Assembly: GCA_905214245.1 (NCBI GenBank)
Contig: CAJMLO010000009.1
Span: 1-27,570, forward strand
Length of the DNA: 27,570 nt
Reading direction: 5' to 3'
From: an uncultured bacterium
GTDB lineage: Bacteria > Bacillota > Clostridia > TANB77 > CAG-508
In this document: positions 1 to 8,139 of the stretch, piece after piece
Numbering within the stretch: position 1 is the first letter of the stretch
Layout of the letters: each line of letters starts with the position of its first letter
Program-made: the position numbers and the translations under genes
Notes under the pieces: model-generated
Database searches by the model: none
The model's input: the letters and a program-made list of their open reading frames with translations, nothing else
Told to the model about the DNA's origin: nothing

Positions 1-1287
1 GGCTCCAGTCGATTTTTCAATCGCGGCCCATGTACACCAGCACCTGTCGCAAAAAAGACATTATATTATTCTATTATACCAAATTTATATTCTAAAATTA
101 ACAAGGATTTAGAAAATATTCAAAATCAAGTAAATTTTGGATATAAGGAATTTGATTCTAGGACTAAGATAAACACTTTACTTGGAACTAAATATCTTAT
201 AAAAAAAGGAAATAACAATTGTGTTCCATATGGATATTCAAAAATAGAGGAGTATGAAGGAAAATCAAATATATATGTAAATAATTATGTACTCCCATTT
301 GGAATGTTATATACAAGTTATATAAATGAAGATGAATATAACAACTTAAGTGCACTTGAAAAAGAAAGTAGTTTATTAAAAACGGTAGCTTTAGAAAACA
401 ATACTTATACTGAAATAAAACATGATGAAAATGCTATTAATGCAATTAAACAAAATGATATAAAAGAGATAGAATATGAACTGATTGACGAAAATAATAT
501 AATAAAAGATAATAAAGTTAAAATAAAAAAATTGGACAATAATCAAATTAAGCTAAAGATTGGAAAGGTTAGAAAAAGTGAAATTTATTTAAATATTGAT
601 AATACAGATTTTTATCCAATAACAAAAAGAGCAAAGATTAAAAGCAAAATTTCAAGTAATTCTTCTAAAGAAAAAATTAGAAAAGTTAAAAGACAATATA
701 GATGGTATCAACCTAATTATGAGTATAAAATAACAGCAAGTTTTAATAACAAAACTACAACAAAAATAGTTAGAAATTATAAGACATCACCATATTATAT
801 AGATGACAAAAGCATACTTGTGAATTTAGGATATTATGATGAAACTTCAGGAGAAATAACATTAACATTTGAAAATATTGGTACATATGATTTGAGTCAG
901 ATAAAATTATTTGCTGTTTCTATGAATGATTATGCAGATGATATAGCAAACTTAAAAAAATCAAATTTTGAAGTAACAGAATATAAAAATGGTTATTTAA
1001 AAGCAGTAGCAAATTCAGAATTAGATGGTGTTTTACAATTTGCTACTTTGTATAACAAAGGATGGAAAGTATATGTTGATGGCAATGAAGTAAGTACATT
1101 TATTGCAAACAAATATTTCTTAGGAATAAATATTACAAAAGGTGAGCATCAAATTGAAATGAAATATACTACTCCATATTTGAAAGAAGGACTTGTAATT
1201 AGTATAATTGGCATTTTAATTTTGGAAATAATAATATTTATAGAAAATTTCGGGAAGAATACTATGGAAAAGAGAAAAGAGAGATAA
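1..1287 (+). CDS. YfhO-like polytopic membrane glycosyltransferase, 5'-truncated
   Basis: The reading frame is open from base 1 to the stop at 1287 (428 residues), so the gene enters from outside the window and only its C-terminal part is seen. The visible part is a long extracytoplasmic region followed by one hydrophobic helix (about residues 399-418) and a short basic tail, as at the C-terminus of YfhO-family (GT-C fold) proteins. Typical family phrases are a TLLGTKYLI stretch near residue 60 and a NKGWKVYVDG stretch before the last helix. In Bacillus and Staphylococcus, YfhO works with a GT2 partner that charges undecaprenyl phosphate with a sugar, and YfhO transfers that sugar to lipoteichoic acid outside the cell. 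A GT2 gene follows after 6 bp, consistent with that role (inference). The first ~50 bases are GC-rich and may not belong to the gene. Confidence 0.7.
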   Translation, partial: GSSRFFNRGPCTPAPVAKKTLYYSIIPNLYSKINKDLENIQNQVNFGYKEFDSRTKINTLLGTKYLIKKGNNNCVPYGYSKIEEYEGKSNIYVNNYVLPFGMLYTSYINEDEYNNLSALEKESSLLKTVALENNTYTEIKHDENAINAIKQNDIKEIEYELIDENNIIKDNKVKIKKLDNNQIKLKIGKVRKSEIYLNIDNTDFYPITKRAKIKSKISSNSSKEKIRKVKRQYRWYQPNYEYKITASFNNKTTTKIVRNYKTSPYYIDDKSILVNLGYYDETSGEITLTFENIGTYDLSQIKLFAVSMNDYADDIANLKKSNFEVTEYKNGYLKAVANSELDGVLQFATLYNKGWKVYVDGNEVSTFIANKYFLGINITKGEHQIEMKYTTPYLKEGLVISIIGILILEIIIFIENFGKNTMEKRKER

Positions 1288-1293
1288 ACAAAT

Positions 1294-2271
1294 ATGAAAA
1301 GTAAAATTGCAGTATTAATACCATGTTATAATGAAAGCAAAACTATAGAGAAGGTTGTAAAAGATTACAATAAGGCTTTGCCAGATGCAGATATTTATGT
1401 GTATGATAATAATTCTACAGATGGAACGGACGAAATTGCAAGAAAAGCCGGAGCTATTGTAAGATATGAAAGAAAACAAGGTAAAGGAAATGTAATAAGA
1501 AGTATGTTTCGTCAAATTGATGCAGATTGTTATCTTATGATTGATGGTGATGATACTTATCCAGTAGAAAATGCACAAGAAATGTGTGAATTTGTTTTAA
1601 AAGATGGATATGACATGGTTATAGGAGACAGGTTGTCTTCAACATATTTTAAAGAAAATAAAAGACGATTTCATAATTCGGGAAACAAAATTGTCAGGTG
1701 CCTTATAAATACAATATTTAAAAGTAAAATAAATGATATTATGACAGGATATAGAGCTTTTAGTTATGAATTTGTAAAAAGCTATCCAATACTTTCAAAA
1801 GGTTTTGAAATAGAAACAGAAATGACAATACATGCAATAGATAAAAATTTTACATTAAAAGAAATTCCAGTACAATATCGAAATAGACCAAATGGGAGTG
1901 TGTCGAAATTAAACACATATAAGGATGGAGCAAGAGTAATAAAAACAATAGCTACATTATTTAAAGAATATAAACCAGGATTATTTTTTAATTTAATTTC
2001 CTTATTGCTATTTATTATAACATGTGTGCTTGCAATACCGGTATTTTCTGAGTATTTTAAAACAGGGCTTGTGCCAAGATTTCCGACTTTAATAGTATCA
2101 GGAATATTATTAGTTTGTAGTCTACTTTTATCAACAACAGGAATTATACTTCAGGTTATTGCAAAGAAAAATAAACAGTTATTTGAAATTATGCTTAATC
2201 AAATCGAAATAATGAAACAGGCTAATACGGGAAGTGAAAAAGATGACAGAGAAAAATATAGTAATAGATAA
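1294..2271 (+). CDS. GT2 family membrane glycosyltransferase (polyprenyl-phosphate sugar type)
   Basis: This is a 325-residue GT-A fold enzyme. The N-terminus carries the family-2 start IAVLIPCYNE, and the metal/nucleotide-sugar motif is DGDD at residues 84-87. Two hydrophobic helices follow the catalytic domain (about 230-253 and 264-290), the layout of DPM1/GtrB-like enzymes that load a sugar from a nucleotide donor onto a polyprenyl phosphate at the inner membrane face. It lies 6 bp after the YfhO-like gene and overlaps the next gene by 29 bp, so the three form one operon. In the known CsbB-YfhO and GtlA-type systems such an enzyme supplies the lipid-linked sugar to the GT-C partner. The sugar cannot be told from sequence. 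Confidence 0.85.
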   Translation: MKSKIAVLIPCYNESKTIEKVVKDYNKALPDADIYVYDNNSTDGTDEIARKAGAIVRYERKQGKGNVIRSMFRQIDADCYLMIDGDDTYPVENAQEMCEFVLKDGYDMVIGDRLSSTYFKENKRRFHNSGNKIVRCLINTIFKSKINDIMTGYRAFSYEFVKSYPILSKGFEIETEMTIHAIDKNFTLKEIPVQYRNRPNGSVSKLNTYKDGARVIKTIATLFKEYKPGLFFNLISLLLFIITCVLAIPVFSEYFKTGLVPRFPTLIVSGILLVCSLLLSTTGIILQVIAKKNKQLFEIMLNQIEIMKQANTGSEKDDREKYSNR

Positions 2272-3313
2272 AACTAAAAAATATAGAAAATTAAATTTGG
2301 ATATACTAAGAATTATTGCATGTTTTTTTGTTATAATAAATCATACAGATAATACTATGCTTTTATCACTTGAGCCATCAGCAAGATGGTTTGTATCTGC
2401 AACAATGCTTTACATCTGTAAAGTTGCAGTCCCACTATTTATTATGATATCAGGAGCAGTTCTCCTTGGAAAAGAAGAAAGTTACAAAGATTTATATAAA
2501 AAGAGAGTATTAAGAACAGCATTAGTAATTGTGGTGTTTTCATTTGTATACTATATAAATATGGTGATAAAAAAAGAAACAACATTTTCTCTAAAGGAAT
2601 TTTGGCAAGAGATACTTCATGTTCCAATTACTAATGCTTATTGGTATTTGTACATGTATCTTGGATTAATGATTATGCTACCAATGCTTAGAAAACTTGT
2701 AAAAAATATGGAAACAAAGGATTATATATATTGCTTGGTAATTTGGACAATATTTATGGGTGTGTTTCCAATAATTAATCACTATTTGGAATATAAACCA
2801 ATAACTTATTGCTTTAATATTCCAATAATATCTGTATATGTTATTTACTTTATAATGGGATATCTTATTGAAAATAAATTGGACAAGAAGTATTTTAATA
2901 AAGCTATTTTAATTGTTTGTATTATAATATCAATTATATGTATTGGTATATCAGTATGGCTTACATATTATGATGTAGTAAGAGATGCTGAAAATAAAGT
3001 TTTCATGGACAATACAGAATATATAACAATTGCAATTCCAAGTCTTACAGTGTTTTATATTGCAAAATATATTGTTCTTAAGAATAAAAATGTTCAAGAG
3101 GGAAGGGTTGTAGCAAATATTGCAACACATACATTTGGAATATATTTACTGTCAGACTTACTAATACAAAGACTTGATTTTATATCAGAATTTTTAGTTA
3201 AGTATGTGGACGAGATTATTGCAATGGTTGGACTTGAAATTTCAGTTTTTGTAGTGGGATATATGATAACATGGATTTTAAAAAAAATCCCTCTTGTAAA
3301 GAAATTGCTTTAA
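2243..3313 (+). CDS. acyltransferase-3 (OafA/WecH-like) membrane protein
   Basis: This is an integral membrane O-acyltransferase of about 356 residues with roughly ten hydrophobic helices. The N-terminus has the family pattern NLDILRIIACFFVIINHTD, including the R-x10-H arrangement expected for acyltransferase 3, followed by an SGAVLLGK loop. The family O-acylates sugars or cell-envelope polymers using acyl-CoA. I chose ATG 2243, preceded by GGGAAG at about 2229-2234. A GTG at 2234 is also in frame but would coincide with that ribosome-binding site. The start overlaps the upstream GT2 gene, implying translational coupling. It ends the operon and meets a bidirectional terminator. Acylation of the sugar or polymer made by its neighbours is an inference. 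Confidence 0.8.
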   Translation: MTEKNIVIDKTKKYRKLNLDILRIIACFFVIINHTDNTMLLSLEPSARWFVSATMLYICKVAVPLFIMISGAVLLGKEESYKDLYKKRVLRTALVIVVFSFVYYINMVIKKETTFSLKEFWQEILHVPITNAYWYLYMYLGLMIMLPMLRKLVKNMETKDYIYCLVIWTIFMGVFPIINHYLEYKPITYCFNIPIISVYVIYFIMGYLIENKLDKKYFNKAILIVCIIISIICIGISVWLTYYDVVRDAENKVFMDNTEYITIAIPSLTVFYIAKYIVLKNKNVQEGRVVANIATHTFGIYLLSDLLIQRLDFISEFLVKYVDEIIAMVGLEISVFVVGYMITWILKKIPLVKKLL

Positions 3314-3364
3314 CATCGAGGATAAAGCAAGCATAGATAATTTCTATAATATTAAAAAATAATG

Positions 3365-3400
3365 AGGCTACTATTAATATATATAGTAGCCTTAAAAAAT
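3365..3400. terminator. bidirectional intrinsic terminator
   Basis: The arms AGGCTACTAT (3365-3374) and ATAGTAGCCT (3383-3392) form a perfect 10-bp stem with an AT loop. A/T-rich tracts follow on both strands (TTAAAAAATTATTTTT to the right; ATTATTTTTTAA on the minus strand to the left). It sits between the convergent acyltransferase and GT2 genes and can serve both. Confidence 0.8.
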
Positions 3401-4344
3401 TATTTTTCTTTATTTACATTAGTTTCTTTTACAATATAAATTGGTCTATTTTTTACCTCTAAATATGTCTTTGATAAATATTCACCCATTATACCTGTAC
3501 AGAATAGTTGAACTCCACCTACAAATAAAACTATACATGCAAGTGATGGCCATCCACCAACAGGATCTCCAAAGATAAGTGTTTTACAAATTATAAAAAT
3601 AATCATTATTAAAGATATTAAACAAAATAGTATACCTACAAATGTTGAGATATTAAGTGGTTTAGTTGAAAATGCTGTAAAACCATCTAGTGCATATAAA
3701 AGTAATTTCCAAAATGACCATTTAGTTTTTCCTGCAACTCTCTCAATGTTTTCATATTCAAGCCATTTAGTGTTAAATCCTACAAATCCAAAAATACCTT
3801 TAGAAAATCTATTGTATTCTCCAATTTCAAGTATTGCATTAACCATTTGTCTTGACATTAATCTAAAATCTCTAGCACCATCAACAACTTCTGTATTAGA
3901 AATTAGATTCATTATTTTATAAAATAATCTTGCAAAAAATGATCTGATTTTTGATTCGCCTTTTCTTGTTACACGTCTTGTAGCTACACAGTCATATTCT
4001 CCTTTTTCAAGTGTATCAAACATTTCAGGAAGAAGTGCAGGTGGATCTTGAAGATCTGCATCCATAATTGCAACATAATCACCAGTAGCTTCTTTTAGTC
4101 CTGCATACATAGCAGATTCTTTACCAAAGTTTCTTGAAAAAGAGATATATTTTACACGTTCATCTTTTTTACTTAATTCTCTAAGAACTTTTAAAGTATC
4201 ATCCTTAGAACCATCATTTACGAATAAAAATTCGAATTCAGTTTTATCTCTCATTGTGTTACTTACTTTGTTTACTTCTTCATAAAAATAGGGAATAGCT
4301 TCTTGTTCGTTGTAACATGGAACAACAATAGCAATTTTTTTCAT
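3400..4344 (-). CDS. GT2 family membrane glycosyltransferase (CsbB/GtrB-like)
   Basis: This 314-residue protein has an N-terminal family-2 domain (IAIVVPCYNEQEAIP) with the catalytic DADLQD at 95-100, then two hydrophobic helices (about 232-257 and 264-288). That is the standard architecture of undecaprenyl-phosphate glucosyl/GlcNAc-transferases such as CsbB, YkcC and GtrB. It is a different subfamily from the other GT2 protein in this window (DADLQD rather than DGDD). It lies 31 bp downstream of tyrS on the same strand with its own AAGGAGG site, so it is probably co-transcribed with tyrS. The convergent YfhO-like gene could be its GT-C partner, but that is inferred from proximity only. Confidence 0.87.
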   Translation of the reverse strand: MKKIAIVVPCYNEQEAIPYFYEEVNKVSNTMRDKTEFEFLFVNDGSKDDTLKVLRELSKKDERVKYISFSRNFGKESAMYAGLKEATGDYVAIMDADLQDPPALLPEMFDTLEKGEYDCVATRRVTRKGESKIRSFFARLFYKIMNLISNTEVVDGARDFRLMSRQMVNAILEIGEYNRFSKGIFGFVGFNTKWLEYENIERVAGKTKWSFWKLLLYALDGFTAFSTKPLNISTFVGILFCLISLIMIIFIICKTLIFGDPVGGWPSLACIVLFVGGVQLFCTGIMGEYLSKTYLEVKNRPIYIVKETNVNKEK

Positions 4345-4375
4345 ATTTTCCTCCTTTTAGCCTAATATATAAGGC

Positions 4376-5587
4376 TTATTTAACTTCTAATTTGTGATAT
4401 ATCTTTTTACCTTTTTTCAAAATTGCGAATCCATCTTTGAAATCTTTTTCAGATAAAATATAATTTGTGTCTGAAATTTTTTCATCATTTAATGCAATTC
4501 CACCTTGATTTATTAAAGTTCTTGCTTGTCCTTTTGATGGAGCGAGACCTGCATTTATCATTGCATCTAAAATAGATATATTTTTTTCTATTTGTGTTGT
4601 AGGCATACTGTCTAGATTTCCAGTTCCTTCAAATAGGGCAGATGCAGCTTCTTCAGCTTTTCTCGCTTCTTCTTCGCCATGGATTAATTTTGTTATTTCA
4701 AATGCAGCTACTTTCTTAGCTTCATTAATTTTTTCGTCTTTTAATGAAGAAAGTCTGTTAACTTCGTCCATTGGTAGAAATGTAAGAAGTGATAAAACAG
4801 TTTTTACATCAGCGTCATCAATATTTCTCCAGTATTGATAAAATTCGTATGGAGATGTTTTTTCAGGATCTAGCCAAAGAGCACCTTTTTCTGTTTTACC
4901 CATTTTTTTACCTTCTTTTGTTGTAAGAAGCTTAAATGTTAAACCATATGAATCAGAATGTCCGACTCTTCTTATTAAATCAACACCGCCTAAAATATTA
5001 GACCATTGATCATTTCCACCCATTTCAAGTTTACATCCATATGTATTGTATAAATGTAAGAAGTCATATGACTGCATTAGCATATAGCTAAGTTCAAAAA
5101 ATGTAAGACCTCTTTCCATTCTTTGTTTATAACATTCTGCTGCAAGCATTTTATTAACAGAAAATAGGGAACCTATTTCTCTCATAAAATCTACAAAATG
5201 TAGGTCAAGAAGCCAATCAGCATTGTTTACAATTATTGCACCATTTTCTCCTTCAAAACTTAAGAATTTTTCAATTTGTTTTTTTATGTGTGCAACATTA
5301 TTATCAATTTGCTCACGTGAAAGCATTTTTCTCATATCAGTTTTTCCAGAAGGATCACCAATCGTTGCTGTACCACCACCAACAAGTATGATAGGTTTGT
5401 GACCTGCTTTTTGCATACGACTTGCAACAATTAAAGACATAAAATGTCCAACATGTAAGCTATCTGCAGTAGGATCAATACCAATATAAAATGATATATG
5501 TTCATTGTTTAAAGTATCCTTCAATTCCTCGTGAGTGATCTGTTCTACATATCCTCTTTCCATTAATTCATCAAATATTTTTGCCAT
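4376..5587 (-). CDS. tyrS: tyrosyl-tRNA synthetase
   Basis: This class Ic aminoacyl-tRNA synthetase attaches tyrosine to tRNA-Tyr in the cytosol. It has 403 residues, near the usual TyrS length. The ATP-binding signature is HVGH at 45-48 within YIGIDPTADSLHVGH, and the KMSKS equivalent is KMGKT at 228-232, the form seen in the TyrS (not TyrZ) lineage. The tyrosine-site segment EMGGNDQWSN lies at 188-197. A C-terminal S4 RNA-binding domain spans about 340-400. The ATG is preceded by AGGAG. Clostridial tyrS genes often carry a T-box leader, but the promoter found here leaves only about 40 nt of leader, too short for one. A GT2 gene follows in the same transcription unit. Confidence 0.97.
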   Translation of the reverse strand: MAKIFDELMERGYVEQITHEELKDTLNNEHISFYIGIDPTADSLHVGHFMSLIVASRMQKAGHKPIILVGGGTATIGDPSGKTDMRKMLSREQIDNNVAHIKKQIEKFLSFEGENGAIIVNNADWLLDLHFVDFMREIGSLFSVNKMLAAECYKQRMERGLTFFELSYMLMQSYDFLHLYNTYGCKLEMGGNDQWSNILGGVDLIRRVGHSDSYGLTFKLLTTKEGKKMGKTEKGALWLDPEKTSPYEFYQYWRNIDDADVKTVLSLLTFLPMDEVNRLSSLKDEKINEAKKVAAFEITKLIHGEEEARKAEEAASALFEGTGNLDSMPTTQIEKNISILDAMINAGLAPSKGQARTLINQGGIALNDEKISDTNYILSEKDFKDGFAILKKGKKIYHKLEVK

Positions 5588-5637
5588 ATAACCTCAACTC
5601 CTAAAAATAATATTGTTTTCGGCAATTATTGTATCAT

Positions 5638-5667
5638 ATTATATAAAAAATGTCACTAAAAATGCAA
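5638..5667 (-). promoter_or_regulatory. sigma-A-type promoter of tyrS
   Basis: On the minus strand, TTGCAT (5667-5662) and TATAAT (5643-5638) are separated by 18 bp. The predicted start near 5630 gives a leader of about 40 nt before tyrS. Confidence 0.6.
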
Positions 5668-5678
5668 TAATTTATTCA

Positions 5679-5769
5679 AGGTTGTCAAAGGAGACGGAGC
5701 TTTTGGACAAACCAAAAGGAAAATTTGACAAAAGCTTTAGAGAGGTTATAAAAAAGCTTTTGACAACCT
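5679..5769. repeat. nested inverted-repeat element between divergent promoters
   Basis: This is the main content of the 322-bp divergent gap between tyrS and the glucosaminidase gene. The outer arms AGGTTGTCAAA (5679-5689) and TTTGACAACCT (5759-5769) form a perfect 11-bp stem. Inside, AGCTTTTG (5698-5705) pairs with CAAAAGCT (5729-5736), and the same inner segment, CAAAAGCTTT (5729-5738), can instead pair with AAAGCTTTTG (5753-5762). The motif TTTGACAA recurs at 5724, at 5759 and, inverted, at 5683. It is more GC-rich than the flanks. It lies outside both predicted transcripts and has no U-tract, so it is not a terminator. Its function is unknown. Confidence 0.7.
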
Positions 5770-5836
5770 CAAGCACACACTAGATAAAATTTGCTAAAAT
5801 ACCACAATTTACATGTATAAAAAATGTAGAAATTTG

Positions 5837-5865
5837 TTGACTGAAAAGTTCTTTAATGTTATACT
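5837..5865 (+). promoter_or_regulatory. sigma-A-type promoter of the glucosaminidase gene
   Basis: TTGACT (5837-5842) and TATACT (5860-5865) are separated by 17 bp. Transcription would start near 5872, giving a short leader ending at the GAGGAGG site (5896-5902) and the GTG at 5910. Confidence 0.75.
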
Positions 5866-5909
5866 GTATTTGTTAAAAATATAACAAAAACTAATGAGGA
5901 GGTAAAAAA

Positions 5910-8123
5910 GTGTTACCTATGAATAAATTTATGCAAATTAAATTGATTTCAAACAAATTCATATATATTTTAGTCACAATAATATTTTTATCATGTCTGT
6001 TTTTAAGCATGATGAACACTGAAGTTAAGGCAGCTCAATATACAGAAAAGTATAGTAGCTCGTCATTTAATTCTTCAAAATATCCAGGATATAGAACATT
6101 GATAGATTCATTAAAAAAGGCTCATCCAAATTGGACATTTACGATACTTTATACAGATTTAGATTGGAATCAAGTATTAAAAAACGAAACAACAGCAAAA
6201 CATGGGAGAAACCTTGTAAGTTCAAGTAAGACAGGAGAGTGGGTTTGCTCTGTATGTAAAGATAAAAAATATGATAATGGTAGTTGGAAGTGCGCATCGG
6301 AGGCAACAGTTGCATATTATATGGATCCTCGTAATTCATTATTTGAAGATTATGTATTTCAATTTGAAAATTTACAGTGGGTTGATGGAGTATATACAGT
6401 AGATGGAGTTAAGAAAATAATTGCAGATTGTCAATATTTGCAAGGAGACAAAATTACATATACAAAAACAGATGGAAAAACAGGAACAATAAATAAATCA
6501 TATGCACAAGTGATATATGATGCAGCTAAAGCAAATAATATAAGCCCATATCACATTGCATCAAGAATAAGAACGGAGCAAGGACCTGGCAAAAATCCTT
6601 CCTCAACTGCAACAGGTAAATATTCAGGTTATGTTGGATATTATAATTTTTATAATATTAATGCAAGTGGAGATACAGGTAAAGAAATTATACAAAATGC
6701 TTTAAAATATGCTAAAAGCAAAAAATGGACGGACCCTGAAAAAGCAATAAAAGGTGGAGCAGAGTTTTTAGCAAGGGAATATATAAATAGAGGACAAAAT
6801 ACAGGATATTTACAAAAATTTGATGTAGACAATAGTGATGGAAGTCTATATTGGCATCAGTATCAACAAAATGTATCAGCAGCAAAAACAGAGAGTTCAT
6901 CAGTTTTAAAAACATACAAAAGTATTGATTCAAGCCTAAGTTGGTCATTTAACTTTGTAATACCGGTGTTTAAAAATATGCCAGAGACAAGATCTCCTCA
7001 GCCAGGCTCACAATCAATTGTTACACAGAATATTCAATTAACACAATCAACTAATGTATATTCATCACGTAGTACATCATCAAGCAAGGTTGGCACAATT
7101 AGCAAGGATGGTAAAGTATTAAGGATTGAAATAGGAAATACAAAAACAAATGGATACTATTGGGACAAAGTTGTACTTGATAATGGAAAAAAAGGATATG
7201 TAATATCAAGTGGAATTAAACTTTTAGATGATATTACAAATTGCAATATTAGAGGAACTGCAACAGAGCCTGGAAATGTACGTAATGGCCCAGGAACATC
7301 TGGAACAACAGTTATAACAACATTAACAGTGGGACAAAATGTAATTATAGTTGAAAAAGACAAATATAAAAATATTGATGGTGAGAATTGGACAAGGATT
7401 TATTTATCAGATGGTAGACAAGGTTATATTGTATCAAGATATTTAAAAGAAATTAGTGACTCTGATGATGGAAATACAACTCCAACAGCTCAAGATACTA
7501 TAAAAGTTATTACATCAAGTGGATTATCAGTAAGAGAGCATCCTGGAACTAATCAAAAGATACTTACATATGCTTTAAAAGGTGATTTACTTACAAGAAT
7601 AGAAAAAGAAGTATCAAATAACGATGGTTATGTTTGGGATAAGATTATAACAGATGACGGAATAGAAGGATATGTTGCAAGAGGAGATAGTGATGGACCA
7701 TATTTTGAAGTTGTTAAAAATTCTCAAACAAACATAGAGATTAAAGGAACAGGATTTAAGACAAGCGGAACAAATGTGGTTTGTGAACCAAATATAACAG
7801 TTCAAGATATTAAAAAAGTTGTATCTGATGCAATAATTAAAAATTCAGATAGCAAAGAAGTTACATCAGGAAATATTGGAACAGGCTTTACAATTAAAGC
7901 AAATGGAATGACATATACAGTTGTAAAAAAAGGTGACGTAAATGGAGATGGAGTTGTAAATTCGGTAGATGCTTTGATTGTATTAAAACAAAGTGCGGGT
8001 ATAATTAAGCAAGACGGAGCTTATAGCTTAGCAATGGACTCTAACAAAGATGGAGTCGTAAACTCAGCAGATGCTTTACTAATATTAAAATATAGTGCTG
8101 ATTTATCAAAAATCACTATATAG
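5910..8123 (+). CDS. secreted N-acetylglucosaminidase with three SH3 domains and a dockerin
   Basis: This exported peptidoglycan hydrolase has 737 residues. Domains in order: a signal peptide (about 1-41, ending near VKA-A); an HPNW-containing N-terminal module (about 55-100); a glucosaminidase (GH73-like) domain (about 130-350) with YMDPRN at its entry and a likely catalytic Glu in SRIRTEQG; three bacterial SH3 domains (about 371-437, 443-515, 530-600); a short beta-rich module; and a type-I-like dockerin at about 675-733. The dockerin has two EF-hand-like repeats, DVNGDGVVNSVDALIVLK and DSNKDGVVNSADALLILK. GTG 5910 is favoured because AGGAGG ends 7 nt upstream; the next ATG (5919) would be 16 nt away. 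It lies 16 bp before the membrane adaptor gene. The family cleaves beta-1,4 bonds next to GlcNAc in the wall. A dockerin on such an enzyme implies docking to a cohesin. Confidence 0.88.
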   Translation: MLPMNKFMQIKLISNKFIYILVTIIFLSCLFLSMMNTEVKAAQYTEKYSSSSFNSSKYPGYRTLIDSLKKAHPNWTFTILYTDLDWNQVLKNETTAKHGRNLVSSSKTGEWVCSVCKDKKYDNGSWKCASEATVAYYMDPRNSLFEDYVFQFENLQWVDGVYTVDGVKKIIADCQYLQGDKITYTKTDGKTGTINKSYAQVIYDAAKANNISPYHIASRIRTEQGPGKNPSSTATGKYSGYVGYYNFYNINASGDTGKEIIQNALKYAKSKKWTDPEKAIKGGAEFLAREYINRGQNTGYLQKFDVDNSDGSLYWHQYQQNVSAAKTESSSVLKTYKSIDSSLSWSFNFVIPVFKNMPETRSPQPGSQSIVTQNIQLTQSTNVYSSRSTSSSKVGTISKDGKVLRIEIGNTKTNGYYWDKVVLDNGKKGYVISSGIKLLDDITNCNIRGTATEPGNVRNGPGTSGTTVITTLTVGQNVIIVEKDKYKNIDGENWTRIYLSDGRQGYIVSRYLKEISDSDDGNTTPTAQDTIKVITSSGLSVREHPGTNQKILTYALKGDLLTRIEKEVSNNDGYVWDKIITDDGIEGYVARGDSDGPYFEVVKNSQTNIEIKGTGFKTSGTNVVCEPNITVQDIKKVVSDAIIKNSDSKEVTSGNIGTGFTIKANGMTYTVVKKGDVNGDGVVNSVDALIVLKQSAGIIKQDGAYSLAMDSNKDGVVNSADALLILKYSADLSKITI

Positions 8124-8139
8124 ATGAAGGAGAAAAAGA

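Noticed and set aside
4345..4380. Small hairpin (AGCCT/AGGCT) between tyrS and the GT2 gene
   Set aside because: It has a 5-bp stem, no U-tract, and partly overlaps the ribosome-binding-site region; too weak to call a terminator.
5588..5637. T-box riboswitch for tyrS
   Set aside because: The predicted leader is only about 40 nt and I found no T-box or specifier stem; the structured element lies upstream of the promoter.
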